Assembly (NCBI GenBank): GCA_027487385.1
Contig: JAIYDS010000090.1
Span: 29,608 to 93,607 of the forward strand
Reading direction: 5' to 3'
Origin: Acetobacteraceae bacterium
Lineage (GTDB): Bacteria > Pseudomonadota > Alphaproteobacteria > Acetobacterales > Acetobacteraceae
Length of the DNA: 64,000 nt
Shown here: piece after piece, positions 45,448-56,191 of the stretch
How positions within the stretch are numbered: position 1 is the first letter of the stretch
Layout of the letters: each line of letters opens with the position of its first letter
Position numbers and translations under genes: made by a program
The notes under the pieces: generated by a model
Seen by the model: the letters and a program-made list of their open reading frames with translations, nothing else
Database searches by the model: none
What the model was told of the DNA's origin: nothing

Positions 45448-48216
45448 ATGTCCAGCGCCACTACACCCATCGTCAGCCAAGGGGGGCAGGAGCAGGGCAG
45501 GGCGCTTTGGCTTTCCACCATCGCCTTCACCGTGTGCTTCGCGGTCTGGACGATCTTCGCCATCATCGGCGTGCAGATCAAACGCGATCTGGGCCTGAGC
45601 GAGACGCAGTTCGGCCTGCTGGTGGGCACGCCCATCCTCACCGGGTCGTTGATCCGCCTTATCCTCGGCATCTGGTCTGACCAGTATGGCGGGCGGATGG
45701 TGTTCACCTTCACCATGCTCTCCGCCGCGGTGATGACGGCGCTGCTGACCCAGGCCTATGACTACCCGACCTTCCTGCTCGCCGCGCTCGGCGTGGGCAT
45801 CGCCGGCGGCTCCTTCTCGGTCGGCGTCGCCTATGTCGCCAAGTGGTTCCCGAAGGAGAAGCAGGGCACGGCGCTGGGCATCTTCGGCGCGGGCAATGTG
45901 GGCGCCGCGGTCACCAAATTCGCCGCCCCCGTCATCATGGTGGCCTATGGCTGGAAGACCGTGGCCCTGATCTGGGCGGCGGCGCTGCTGGTGATGGCGG
46001 TGGTCTTCTTCGTGATGACCAAGGATGACCCGGACCTGGCGCGGCGCCGCGCCACGGGAGCCAAGCCCGAGCCGCTCTCGGCCATGATGGAGCCGCTCAA
46101 GAACATCCAGGTCTGGCGCTTCTCGCTGTATTACTTCTTCGTCTTCGGCGCCTTCGTCGCGCTCGCCTTGTGGCTGCCGCGCTACCTGATCGGAGTCTAT
46201 GGGCTGGATATCGTCACCGCCGGCATGGTGGGGGCGGCCTATTCCATCCCGGCCTCGATCTTCCGCGCCTATGGCGGGCATCTCTCCGACAAGTTCGGCG
46301 CACGCCGCATCATGTACTGGACCTTCCTGGTCTCGGTGATCTGCACCTTCATCCTCTCCTACCCGCCGACGCAGTATGTGGTGCAGGGCATTCGCGGGCC
46401 GGTGAGCTTCAGCATGTCCATGGGCCTGATCGGCTTCATGGTCGCCACCTTCACGCTCGGCTTCTTCATGAGCCTGGGCAAGGCGGCGGTGTACAAGCAC
46501 ATCCCAGTCTACTACCCCGACCGCGTGGGCGCCGTGGGCGGCGTGGTAGGCCTTGTCGGCGGCCTGGGCGGCTTCGTGCTGCCCATCGCCTTCGGCGCGC
46601 TGAACGACCTGACCGGCGTGTGGCAGAGCTGCTTCTGGCTGCTCTTCGTGATCGTCGCCATCGCCCTGGTCTGGATGCACCTGGCCATCGGCCGGATGGA
46701 GCGCGAAGCGGCCGAGCAGGGCGTGGCTGTGAGTTCCCTGCCCGAACTGCCGGAGATGCAGCCCATCCACGGCACGGCCCAGCAGGGCGCGCTGGCCGCG
46801 ACCGGACCGATCCAGGATTGGCGGCCCGAGGACAAGGCCTTCTGGGAGGGCGGCGGCCGAGCCATCGCGCGGCGCAACCTCTGGATCTCGGTGCCCTGCC
46901 TGCTGCTCTCCTTCGCGGTGTGGATGGTGTGGTCCGTCGTGGTGGCGAAGCTGCCTAGCGTGGGCTTCGCCTTCACCAACGAGCAACTGTTCTGGCTGGC
47001 TTCGCTGCCGGGCCTATCGGGTGCCACGCTGCGCATCGCCTACAGCTTCATGCCGGCGATCTTCGGCGGCAGGCTCTGGACGACGCTCGCCACCTGGTCG
47101 CTGCTGATCCCCGCACTCGGCATGGGCTTCGCGGTGCAGGATCCCTCGACACCCTACTGGATCTTCCTGGTCCTCGCCCTGCTGTGCGGCTTCGGTGGCG
47201 GCAACTTCGCCTCCTCCATGGCCAACATCTCGTTCTTCTTCCCCAAGAGCGAGAAGGGCAACGCGCTGGCCATCAATGCGGGGCTCGGCAATCTGGGTGT
47301 CAGCGTGGTGCAGTTCGTGGTGCCGCTGGCCATCACCGCCGGCGTCTTCGGCTGGCTGGGCGGTGCGCCGCAGACCGCGACGGTGGGCAGCGTGACCACC
47401 ACCTTGTGGCTGCAGAACGCCGGCTTCGTCTTCGTGCCCTTCATCATCGCCTCGGCCTTCGCGGCCTGGTTCGGGATGAACGACATCGCGACGATGAAGG
47501 CCTCCTTCGCCGACCAGGCGGTGATCTTCCGCCGCACGCACAACTGGATCATGTGCTGGCTCTACACCGGCACCTTCGGCTCCTTCATCGGCTTCTCCGC
47601 CGCCTTCCCGCTGCTCTCGCGCATCCTCTACCCGGAGGTCAACGCGCTGCAATACGCCTTCCTGGGCCCGCTGGTGGGTGCGCTCTCGCGCGCCGCGGCC
47701 GGCAAGGCGTGTGACCGGATCGGCGGCGGGCGCATCACCTTCTGGGTGTTCATCGCCATGTCGCTCGGCGTGATGGGCATCCTCTACGCCATCGATATGA
47801 AGGGCGATCCGACCTCCTTCCCGGTCTTCTTCGCGAGCTTCCTCTTCCTCTTCGCCGCGACCGGCGTGGGCAACGCCTCCACCTTCCAGATGATCCCCGC
47901 GATCATGCGCAAGGAAGTGGCGCGGCTGGAGGCGGGGCTGAACGCGGCGGATCGTGTGAAGCAGTCCGACAAGGAATCGGCGGCCATCATCGGCTTCACC
48001 TCCGCCATCGCGGCCTATGGCGCCTTCTTCATCCCCAAGAGCTTCGGCACTTCGATCGCCATGACCGGCAGCGCCGAGACCGCGCTCTACAGCTTCCTCG
48101 GGTTCTACGTGAGCTGCGTGCTGGCCACCTGGTGGTTCTACACGCGCCGCGGCGGCCTTCTCCATGACATCGAACGCGGTGGCCGCGCTGCCCCCGCCGC
48201 CACCCCCGCCCAATGA
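45448..48216 (+). CDS. narK: NarK1-NarK2 fused nitrate/nitrite transporter (two MFS domains)
   Basis: About 920 aa with two successive NarK-type MFS units. Confidence 0.9.
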   Translation: MSSATTPIVSQGGQEQGRALWLSTIAFTVCFAVWTIFAIIGVQIKRDLGLSETQFGLLVGTPILTGSLIRLILGIWSDQYGGRMVFTFTMLSAAVMTALLTQAYDYPTFLLAALGVGIAGGSFSVGVAYVAKWFPKEKQGTALGIFGAGNVGAAVTKFAAPVIMVAYGWKTVALIWAAALLVMAVVFFVMTKDDPDLARRRATGAKPEPLSAMMEPLKNIQVWRFSLYYFFVFGAFVALALWLPRYLIGVYGLDIVTAGMVGAAYSIPASIFRAYGGHLSDKFGARRIMYWTFLVSVICTFILSYPPTQYVVQGIRGPVSFSMSMGLIGFMVATFTLGFFMSLGKAAVYKHIPVYYPDRVGAVGGVVGLVGGLGGFVLPIAFGALNDLTGVWQSCFWLLFVIVAIALVWMHLAIGRMEREAAEQGVAVSSLPELPEMQPIHGTAQQGALAATGPIQDWRPEDKAFWEGGGRAIARRNLWISVPCLLLSFAVWMVWSVVVAKLPSVGFAFTNEQLFWLASLPGLSGATLRIAYSFMPAIFGGRLWTTLATWSLLIPALGMGFAVQDPSTPYWIFLVLALLCGFGGGNFASSMANISFFFPKSEKGNALAINAGLGNLGVSVVQFVVPLAITAGVFGWLGGAPQTATVGSVTTTLWLQNAGFVFVPFIIASAFAAWFGMNDIATMKASFADQAVIFRRTHNWIMCWLYTGTFGSFIGFSAAFPLLSRILYPEVNALQYAFLGPLVGALSRAAAGKACDRIGGGRITFWVFIAMSLGVMGILYAIDMKGDPTSFPVFFASFLFLFAATGVGNASTFQMIPAIMRKEVARLEAGLNAADRVKQSDKESAAIIGFTSAIAAYGAFFIPKSFGTSIAMTGSAETALYSFLGFYVSCVLATWWFYTRRGGLLHDIERGGRAAPAATPAQ

Positions 48217-48244
48217 TCCAGACCGACAGCCAAGGCATCACATC

Positions 48245-51200
48245 ATGAGCCACTTCCTCGACCGCCTGACCTTCTTCAAGAAGGTGCAGGAGCCCTTCTC
48301 GAACGGCCACGGCATCACCACCAACGAGGATCGCCGCTGGGAGGACGGCTACCGGAAGCGCTGGCAGCACGACAAGATCGTGCGCTCCACGCATGGCGCC
48401 AATTGCACCGGCTCCTGCTCCTGGAAGATCTATGTGAAGGGCGGCATCGTCACCTGGGAAACCCAGCAGACGGATTATCCGCGCACCCGGCCCGACCTTC
48501 CCAATCACGAGCCGCGCGGCTGCTCGCGCGGCGCCTCCTACAGCTGGTATCTCTATTCGGGCAACCGGGTGAAATACCCGCTGGTCCGCTCGCGCCTGAT
48601 CAAGTTGTGGCGCGAGGCGCGGGCGATCATGACGCCCGTCGCCGCCTGGGCCTCCATCGTCGAGAGCCCCGAGAAGCGCGCCTCCTACGTCACCAAGCGC
48701 GGCCATGGCGGATTCGTGCGCGCGCCCTGGGATGAGGTGCAGGAGATCATCGCCGCCGCCAATGCCTATACGGCGAAGAATTACGGCCCGGACCGCATCT
48801 TCGGCTTCTCGCCCATCCCGGCCATGTCCATGGTCTCCTACGCCGCGGGCTCACGCTACCTGTCGCTGATCGGCGGCGTCTGCATGTCCTTCTACGACTG
48901 GTATTGCGACCTGCCGCCGGCCTCACCGCAGACCTGGGGCGAGCAGACGGACGTGCCGGAATCGGCCGACTGGTACAATGCCGGCTTCATCATCCTCTGG
49001 GGCTCCAACGTGCCGCAGACGCGCACGCCCGACGCGCATTTCTACACCGAAGCGCGCTATCGCGGGATGAAGAGCGCCGTGATCTGCCCCGACTACTCGG
49101 AGGCCGCGAAGTTCGGAGACATCTGGCTCTCGGTGAAGCAGGGCACGGATGCCGCACTCGCCATGGCGATGGGCCACGTGATCCTCAAGGAATACCATGT
49201 GGCGCGCGAGGTGCCCTACTTCCGCGACTATCTGCGACAATACACCGACATGCCGATGCTGGTGAAGCTGGTCCAGCAAGGCGACCAGCTGGTGCCGGAG
49301 CGCTTCCTCCGCGCCAGCGACTTCGACGCCGCGCTGGGCGAGGCGAACAATCCCGAATGGAAGACCGTCGCCTTTGACGAGACCAGTGGGAACGTGGTGG
49401 CGCCGCGCGGCACCATCGGCTTCCGCTGGGGTGAGGCGGGCAAGTGGAATCTCGAGGAGAAGGCCTCCGACGGCGCGGCAACGAAGCTGCGCCTCTCGCT
49501 CGACGGCATTCAGGACGAGATGGCCGAAGTTGCCTTCCCCTACTTTGGCAATATTGAGCACGAGCACTTCGCCTCCACCACCCATGCCTCCGTGCTGAAC
49601 CGCCGCGTGCCGGTGAAGCGCCTGGCGTTGGCGGATGGTGAGACGCTGGTGGCCAGCGTGCATGACCTGTTCCTGGCCAATTACGGCGTGGATCGCGGCT
49701 TCGGCGGCGAGAATGTCGCGGCGAGCTTTGACGACGCCACGCCCTATACCCCCGCCTGGGCCGAGAAGATCACCGGCGTCAGCCGCGACAAGATCATCCA
49801 GGTGGCGCGCGAATTCGCCACCAACGCCGAGAAGACCAAGGGTCGCTCGATGATCATCATCGGCGCCGCCATGAACCATTGGTTCCACGCCGACATGAAT
49901 TATCGCGGCGTCATCAACATGCTGGTGCTCTGCGGCTGCGTCGGCCAGTCGGGCGGCGGTTGGGCGCATTATGTGGGGCAGGAGAAGCTGCGCCCGCAGG
50001 CCGGCTGGGCGCCGCTCGCCTTCGCGCTGGATTGGGGCCGCCCGCCGCGCCAGCAGAACTCCACCTCGGCCTTCTACGCGCACACCGACCAGTGGCGCTA
50101 CGAGACGATGAATGTGGGCGACATCATCTCTCCCACTGCGCCGAAGGGGCCTTGGGATGGCGCCATCATCGACTACAACATCCGCGCTGAGCGCATGGGC
50201 TGGCTGCCCTCCGCGCCGCAGCTCGAGACCAATCCCCTACAGGTCGCGAAGGACGCGGCGGCGGCGGGCCTTTCTGCCAAGGATTACGTCGCGAAGGGGC
50301 TGAAGGACGGCACGCTCAAGCTCTCCTGCGAGGACCCGGACAACCCCCGCAACTGGCCGCGCAACATGTTCGTCTGGCGGTCGAACCTGCTCGGCTCCTC
50401 GGGCAAGGGGCATGAGTATTTCCTGAAGCACCTGCTGGGCACCACGCATGGCGTGCTGGGCAAGGACCTTGGCCAGGAGGGCCGCGCGAAGGCGACCGAG
50501 GCGGTCTGGCATGAGCACGCGCCGGAAGGAAAGCTGGACCTGCTGGTGACGCTCGATTTCCGCATGTCCACCACCTGCGTCTATTCCGACATCGTGCTGC
50601 CGACGGCCACCTGGTACGAGAAGAACGACCTCAACACCTCCGACATGCATCCCTTCATCCACCCGCTCACCGGCGCGGTGGACCCGGCCTGGGAAGCGCG
50701 GAGTGATTGGGAGATCTACAAGGGCATCGCCAAGGCCTTCTCCCGCGTGGCGCCCGAGGTGCTGGGCATCGAGACCGACGTCGTGCTGAACCCCATCAAG
50801 CACGATAGCGCCAATGAGATCGCTCAACCCTTCGATCCGCGCGACTGGAAGCGCGGCGAGTGCGAGCCGATCCCTGGCAAGACCATGCCCAATGTCTTCG
50901 AGGTGAAGCGCGACTACCCGGCGACCTATGAGCGCTTCACGGCGCTCGGGCCGCTGATGGACAGCATCGGCAACGGCATCAAGGGCATGGCCTGGAAGAC
51001 CGGGCATGAGGTCGAGCACCTGAAGGCGCTGAACGGCGTGCATGCCGAGGGGGCCAACAAGGGCCTCGCCCGCATCGTCAGCGATATCGATGCGACCGAG
51101 GTCATCCTGATGCTCGCCCCGGAGACCAATGGCGAGGTCGCGGTGCATGCCTGGGAGGCGCTGGGCAAGGCCACCGGTCTCGACCACACGCATCTGGCCT

Positions 51201-51988
51201 TGCCCAAGGAGGACGAGAAGATCCGCTTCCGCGACGTGGTGGCGCAGCCGCGCAAGATCATCTCTGCCCCCACCTGGTCGGGGCTTGAGAGCGAGAAGGT
51301 CTGCTACAACGCAGGCTACACCAATGTGCATGAGCTGATCCCCTGGCGCACGCTGACAGGGCGGCAGCAGCTCTATCAGGATCACCTTTGGATGCGGGCC
51401 TTCGGCGCGGCGCTCTGCGTCTATCGTCCGCCGGTTGACCTGCGCGCGGTCAAGCCGGTGATCGACATGAAGCCCAATGGCGAAAAGCAGGTGGTGCTGA
51501 ACTTCATCACGCCGCACCAGAAATGGGGCATCCACTCCACCTATACCGACAACCTGCTGATGCTGACGCTCTCGCGCGGCGGGCCCTGCATCTGGATCAG
51601 CGAGGATGACGCGCAGCGCGCCGGCATCGTCGACAATGACTGGGTGGAGGCCTTCAACAGCAATGGCGCGCTGGTCGCGCGCGCCGTCGTCTCCCAGCGC
51701 GTGAAGAACGGCATGGTCATGATGTACCACGCGCAGGAGAAGATCGTGAACGTGCCCGGCTCGCAGATGACGGGCAACCGCGGCGGCATCCACAACTCGG
51801 TCACGCGCATCGTGCTCAATCCGACGCACATGATCGGTGGCTACGCGCAGCAATCCTACGACTTCAACTACTACGGCACGATCGGCACCAACCGCGACGA
51901 GTTCGTCATCGTCCGCAAGATGACGGAGATCGACTGGCTGGAACGCCCCCACGCAGACGCAACGCTGGTCACGGGAGAAGTGGCATGA
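48245..51988 (+). CDS. narG: Respiratory nitrate reductase alpha subunit
   Basis: MSHFLDRLTFFKKVQEPFSNGHGITTNEDRRWEDGYRKRWQHDKIVRSTHGANCTGSCSWKIYVK. Confidence 0.98.
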   Translation: MSHFLDRLTFFKKVQEPFSNGHGITTNEDRRWEDGYRKRWQHDKIVRSTHGANCTGSCSWKIYVKGGIVTWETQQTDYPRTRPDLPNHEPRGCSRGASYSWYLYSGNRVKYPLVRSRLIKLWREARAIMTPVAAWASIVESPEKRASYVTKRGHGGFVRAPWDEVQEIIAAANAYTAKNYGPDRIFGFSPIPAMSMVSYAAGSRYLSLIGGVCMSFYDWYCDLPPASPQTWGEQTDVPESADWYNAGFIILWGSNVPQTRTPDAHFYTEARYRGMKSAVICPDYSEAAKFGDIWLSVKQGTDAALAMAMGHVILKEYHVAREVPYFRDYLRQYTDMPMLVKLVQQGDQLVPERFLRASDFDAALGEANNPEWKTVAFDETSGNVVAPRGTIGFRWGEAGKWNLEEKASDGAATKLRLSLDGIQDEMAEVAFPYFGNIEHEHFASTTHASVLNRRVPVKRLALADGETLVASVHDLFLANYGVDRGFGGENVAASFDDATPYTPAWAEKITGVSRDKIIQVAREFATNAEKTKGRSMIIIGAAMNHWFHADMNYRGVINMLVLCGCVGQSGGGWAHYVGQEKLRPQAGWAPLAFALDWGRPPRQQNSTSAFYAHTDQWRYETMNVGDIISPTAPKGPWDGAIIDYNIRAERMGWLPSAPQLETNPLQVAKDAAAAGLSAKDYVAKGLKDGTLKLSCEDPDNPRNWPRNMFVWRSNLLGSSGKGHEYFLKHLLGTTHGVLGKDLGQEGRAKATEAVWHEHAPEGKLDLLVTLDFRMSTTCVYSDIVLPTATWYEKNDLNTSDMHPFIHPLTGAVDPAWEARSDWEIYKGIAKAFSRVAPEVLGIETDVVLNPIKHDSANEIAQPFDPRDWKRGECEPIPGKTMPNVFEVKRDYPATYERFTALGPLMDSIGNGIKGMAWKTGHEVEHLKALNGVHAEGANKGLARIVSDIDATEVILMLAPETNGEVAVHAWEALGKATGLDHTHLALPKEDEKIRFRDVVAQPRKIISAPTWSGLESEKVCYNAGYTNVHELIPWRTLTGRQQLYQDHLWMRAFGAALCVYRPPVDLRAVKPVIDMKPNGEKQVVLNFITPHQKWGIHSTYTDNLLMLTLSRGGPCIWISEDDAQRAGIVDNDWVEAFNSNGALVARAVVSQRVKNGMVMMYHAQEKIVNVPGSQMTGNRGGIHNSVTRIVLNPTHMIGGYAQQSYDFNYYGTIGTNRDEFVIVRKMTEIDWLERPHADATLVTGEVA

Positions 51989-53511
51989 AGATCCGCGCGC
52001 AAATCGCCATGGTGCTGAACCTCGACAAGTGCATCGGGTGCCACACCTGTTCCGTAACGTGCAAGAACGTGTGGACCAACCGTGAAGGCATGGAATATGC
52101 TTGGTTCAACAACGTCGAGACCAAGCCCGGCATCGGTTATCCCAAGGACTGGGAGGACCAGAACAAGTGGAAGGGCGGCTGGAAGCGCAAGCGCAACGGC
52201 AAGATCGTGCCGCGCATCGGCGGCAAGTGGCGCGTGCTGGCGAACATCTTCGCCAACCCGAACATGCCCGAGATCGACGACTACTACGAACCCTTCACCT
52301 TCGACTACGAGCACCTGCAAAAGGCGCCCGAGCTGGAGGCCTTCCCCACCGCGCGCCCGCGCTCCCTCATCACCGGCGAGCGGATGGAGAAGATCGAGTG
52401 GGGCCCGAACTGGGAGGAAATCCTGGGCGGCGAATTCGCCAAGCGCTCGAAGGATGTGAACTTCGAGGGTGTGCAGAAGGAGATGTACGGCCAGTTCGAA
52501 AACACCTTCATGATGTATCTGCCGCGCCTGTGCGAACACTGCCTGAACCCCGCCTGCGCCGCCGCCTGCCCCTCGGGCGCGATCTACAAGCGTGAGGAGG
52601 ATGGCATCGTCCTGATCGACCAGGACAAATGCCGCGGCTGGCGGATGTGCGTCTCTGGCTGCCCCTACAAGAAGATCTACTACAACTGGTCCTCCGGGAA
52701 ATCGGAGAAGTGCATCTTCTGCTACCCGCGCATCGAGGCGGGCCAGCCCACCGTCTGCTCTGAGACCTGCGTGGGGCGCATCCGCTACCTCGGCGTGATG
52801 CTCTACGACGCTGACCGCATCGAGGAAGCGGCCAGCGTCGCGGATGAGAAGAACCTCTACGAATCGCAGATGAGCATCTTCTGCGATCCGAATGATCCGA
52901 AGGTGATCGCCCAGGCGTGCGCGGATGGCATCAGCGACAGCTGGCTGGAGGCCGCGCGCCACTCGCCGGTCTGGAAGATGGCGATGGAGTGGAAGGTCGC
53001 CTTCCCACTGCACCCCGAATACCGGACGCTGCCGATGGTCTGGTACGTGCCGCCGCTTTCGCCGATCACGGCCGCGGCCGAAGCCGGGCAGATGGGCACG
53101 GATGGCGGCATGCCCGATGTCCGCTCGCTTCGCATCCCGCTGCGCTATTTGGCGAACCTGCTGACCGCGGGGGATGAGGTGCCGGTCGCCACCGGCCTGG
53201 AGCGCATGCTCGCCATGCGCGCCTACATGCGCGCCAAGACGGTGGACGGCGTGATTGACGAGGTGGTGGCGCGCAAGGCCGGCCTCACCCCCGCGCAGAT
53301 TGAGGAGATGTACCACGTGATGGCCATCGCCAATTACGAGGACCGCTTCGTGATCCCGACCGCGCATCGCGAAGTCACCGAGGACGCCTATGAGATGCGC
53401 GGCCATTGCGGCTTCTCCTTCGGCGATGGCTGCGCGCCCAGCGAGCAGTCGGGCAATTTGTTCGGCGGCATCAAGCTGAAGAACGAGAAGCCGAAGATGG
53501 GGGTGCTGTGA
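51985..53511 (+). CDS. narH: Respiratory nitrate reductase beta subunit
   Basis: MKIRAQIAMVLNLDKCIGCHTCSVTCKNVWTNREGMEYAWFNNVETKPGIGYPKDWE; Fe-S cysteine clusters. Confidence 0.98.
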   Translation: MKIRAQIAMVLNLDKCIGCHTCSVTCKNVWTNREGMEYAWFNNVETKPGIGYPKDWEDQNKWKGGWKRKRNGKIVPRIGGKWRVLANIFANPNMPEIDDYYEPFTFDYEHLQKAPELEAFPTARPRSLITGERMEKIEWGPNWEEILGGEFAKRSKDVNFEGVQKEMYGQFENTFMMYLPRLCEHCLNPACAAACPSGAIYKREEDGIVLIDQDKCRGWRMCVSGCPYKKIYYNWSSGKSEKCIFCYPRIEAGQPTVCSETCVGRIRYLGVMLYDADRIEEAASVADEKNLYESQMSIFCDPNDPKVIAQACADGISDSWLEAARHSPVWKMAMEWKVAFPLHPEYRTLPMVWYVPPLSPITAAAEAGQMGTDGGMPDVRSLRIPLRYLANLLTAGDEVPVATGLERMLAMRAYMRAKTVDGVIDEVVARKAGLTPAQIEEMYHVMAIANYEDRFVIPTAHREVTEDAYEMRGHCGFSFGDGCAPSEQSGNLFGGIKLKNEKPKMGVL

Positions 53512-54257
53512 TGCGCACGCTCAAGGTCCTCTCCGCGCTGCTGACCTACCCGACGGCGGATCTGGTCGCCGCCGGTCCTGAGCTTCGCGACGTGCTGGCG
53601 CGCGAGGCGGTGCTGCCGAAGCGCGAACGCGCGGCGGTGGAGGCGCTGATCGCCGACCTCGCCGCGCATGACCTCTATGACGCGCAGGAACGCTACATCC
53701 TGCTGTTCGACCGCACACGCTCGCTCTCGCTGCATCTGTTCGAGCATGTGCATGGCGAAAGCCGGGATCGTGGCCAGGCCATGGTGGACCTCATCAAGGT
53801 CTATGAGGATGGCGGCTTCACGCCCACCACGAAGGAGCTGCCGGATTTCCTGCCGCTCTTCCTGGAATACGCGGCCACGCGCGCGCCCTCCGAGGCGATC
53901 GAGCTGATCGGCCAGCCAGGCCACGTCTTCGCGGCCCTGCGCGAGCGGCTGGGCAAGCGTTCCTCACCCTATGAGGCGATCTTCGCGGCGCTCACCGCCT
54001 TGTCCCGCGCGAAGCTGGACGCGGCCGCACTGGCTGCGCTGCGCGCCGAGCCCGACCCCGAACCGGACGACCTGGAGGCGCTCGACGCGGCATGGGCCGA
54101 GGAGGAAGTGACCTTCGGGCCAGGCTCCGCCGCCGCCGCCTGCGGCACGGATGTGCTGGCCGCGAAGCTGCGCCAGGCCGGGCGCCCGGCGCCGGGGCTG
54201 GAGCCCCCGCCCGGGCAGCGCCCGCGCACTACCATCACCCATCGCAACGCCGGTTGA
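53511..54257 (+). CDS. narJ: Nitrate reductase assembly chaperone
   Basis: LKVLSALLTYPTADL, RSLSLHLFEHVHGESRDRGQAMVDLIKVYEDGGF, DFLPLFLEYAA. Confidence 0.93.
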   Translation: MRTLKVLSALLTYPTADLVAAGPELRDVLAREAVLPKRERAAVEALIADLAAHDLYDAQERYILLFDRTRSLSLHLFEHVHGESRDRGQAMVDLIKVYEDGGFTPTTKELPDFLPLFLEYAATRAPSEAIELIGQPGHVFAALRERLGKRSSPYEAIFAALTALSRAKLDAAALAALRAEPDPEPDDLEALDAAWAEEEVTFGPGSAAAACGTDVLAAKLRQAGRPAPGLEPPPGQRPRTTITHRNAG

Positions 54258-54269
54258 GGAGACGCCAAC

Positions 54270-54980
54270 ATGCGCGACGCCATCTTCCACATCCTCTTCG
54301 TCTGGTACCCCTATGTGGCGCTGACGGCCTTCCTGCTGGGCAGCCTGATCCGCTTTGACCGCGAGCAATATTCCTGGCGCGCGAGTTCCAGCCAGATCCT
54401 GCGCAAGCGGCAGCTCGCCTGGGGGTCCAACCTGTTCCATGCGGGCGTGCTATTCCTGTTCCTGGGGCACGCGGCCGGCCTGCTGACGCCGAAATTCATC
54501 TACACGCTGTTCATCACCGTCGAGCAGAAGCAGCTCATCGCCGTCATCGCGGGCGGGCTGGCGGGGCTGATCTGCTTCATCGGCCTCACGCTGCTGCTGC
54601 ATCGGCGGCTGTATGATGCGCGCATCCGCGTCACCTCCACCTACATGGACCTCGCGGTGCTGATGATCCTCTGGGTGCAACTGTCGCTCGGCCTGCTGAC
54701 GCTGCCCTTTTCGCTGGCACATTCCGACGGGTCCGTCATGCTCACCCTGGCGCATTGGGCGCAGGGCATCCTCACCTTGCAGCCGGTGGACGCGAAGACC
54801 CTGCAGGGCCTGGCTTTCCCCTATCTCGCGCATCTCGTGCTGGGCATGACGATCTTCCTGATCTTCCCCTTCTCGCGCCTCGTGCATGTGTGGTCGGCGC
54901 CGGTCTGGTATCTCGGGCGGCGTGGCTACCAGGTGGTGCGCAGCCGGCGTCCGCTGGCCCCGCGGCAAGCGGCGGAGTGA
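54270..54980 (+). CDS. narI: Respiratory nitrate reductase gamma subunit
   Basis: FVWYPYVALTAFLLGSLIRFDREQYSWRASSSQ; multi-TM. Confidence 0.95.
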   Translation: MRDAIFHILFVWYPYVALTAFLLGSLIRFDREQYSWRASSSQILRKRQLAWGSNLFHAGVLFLFLGHAAGLLTPKFIYTLFITVEQKQLIAVIAGGLAGLICFIGLTLLLHRRLYDARIRVTSTYMDLAVLMILWVQLSLGLLTLPFSLAHSDGSVMLTLAHWAQGILTLQPVDAKTLQGLAFPYLAHLVLGMTIFLIFPFSRLVHVWSAPVWYLGRRGYQVVRSRRPLAPRQAAE

Positions 54981-54985
54981 GCGCG

Positions 54986-55816
54986 ATGAGCACCACCACC
55001 TCCACTGGCTGCGCGGCGAAGCCCGCGCTGCCCGCCAGCCGCAAGACCGTCAGCGTGAATGGCGTGGTGATCCCGCGCGCCGCCATCGCGCAGGAGACGC
55101 AGCACCATCCGGCCACCAAGCCGCTAGATGCCATGAAGGCGGCCACCGCCGCCCTCGTGGTGCGGGAGCTGCTGTTGCAGGAGGCCCGACGCCTCGCCAT
55201 CCCGGCCGAGCCGGCCAGTGATGACGAGGGAAGGCACGAGACCGAGGAGGAGGCGCTGGTGCGCGGCCTTGTGGAGCGCGAGGTGCGCACCCCGGACGCG
55301 GACGAAGCCGCCTGCCGGCGCTTCTATGAACAGAACAGGCGACGCTTCCGCTCGCCTGACCTCCACGAGGCGCGGCACATCCTGATTACGGCCAATGAGG
55401 CGGACGGTGCGGAGGTCGCCGCGGCCATCCTCGCGCGCCTCGCCGTCGCTCCCGCGGAATTCGGCGAATTGGCCTTGGCGCATTCCGCCTGTCCCTCGGG
55501 CAAGACGGATGGCAACCTTGGTCAGATTGGCCCCGGGCAGACCGTTCCGGAATTCGAGGAAGCGCTCGCGCGCATCGCGGTCGGCACCATCCATCCCGAG
55601 CCGGTGCGGACCCGCTTTGGCCTGCACATCGTGGCGCTGGACCGCCGGATCGAGGGGCGGGACCTGCCCTTCGAACTGGTGCGGGACCGCATTGCCGCAT
55701 GGATGGCCGAGAAGGTGCGCCGCGTCGCGATCCAGCAATATGTCTCGATCCTGGCGGGCCGGGCGGATATCCAGGGCATTGACCTGGCGGCGGCCACCTC
55801 GCCGCTCGTGCAGTGA
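54986..55816 (+). CDS. PpiC-type peptidylprolyl isomerase, nar-associated
   Basis: EARHILITANEADGAEVAAAILARL...FGELALAHSACPSGKTDGNLGQIGPGQTVPEFEEAL. Confidence 0.88.
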   Translation: MSTTTSTGCAAKPALPASRKTVSVNGVVIPRAAIAQETQHHPATKPLDAMKAATAALVVRELLLQEARRLAIPAEPASDDEGRHETEEEALVRGLVEREVRTPDADEAACRRFYEQNRRRFRSPDLHEARHILITANEADGAEVAAAILARLAVAPAEFGELALAHSACPSGKTDGNLGQIGPGQTVPEFEEALARIAVGTIHPEPVRTRFGLHIVALDRRIEGRDLPFELVRDRIAAWMAEKVRRVAIQQYVSILAGRADIQGIDLAAATSPLVQ

Positions 55817-55825
55817 GGTGATGCT

Positions 55826-56191
55826 ATGCTGCTCGGCACCCTCCTGAAGCGTCTGGGGCAAGAGGCTGACGCTGCCGAGGCCCTCGCCGCCCTCAATGAC
55901 ATCGTGCTCCTGGCCGAGGTCCAGGCCATGGGGGAGGTGCATGACGAAACCCCGGCGGAATATGTCTGCGGCGCCACCAGGCGCTTCGCCGCCGATGCGT
56001 CCAGCGAGGATTGGCTCGCGCTGATGACGGCCATCGAGCGCAGCGACGATCCGGCGCGCACCACGCTGGACCGCATGCTGCGCTGGTCACTCAAGCAGGA
56101 TGCCACCGCGCCGGCCGCTGCATCCGGGTGCGGCTGTGGCCAGGGCGGGGCTGGCGGTTGCCAGGGTGGAACGGGCCATGCTGCGGGATGA
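55826..56191 (+). CDS. Small protein with Cys/Gly-rich C-terminus, nar-cluster associated
   Basis: Complete ORF ending ASGCGCGQGGAGGCQGG; overlapped by the following hemerythrin gene. Confidence 0.65.
   Translation: MLLGTLLKRLGQEADAAEALAALNDIVLLAEVQAMGEVHDETPAEYVCGATRRFAADASSEDWLALMTAIERSDDPARTTLDRMLRWSLKQDATAPAAASGCGCGQGGAGGCQGGTGHAAG

Noticed and set aside
45400-46986. 528-aa minus-strand ORF opposite narK
   Set aside because: His/Asp/Arg-rich antisense translation typical of a shadow of a membrane protein gene.
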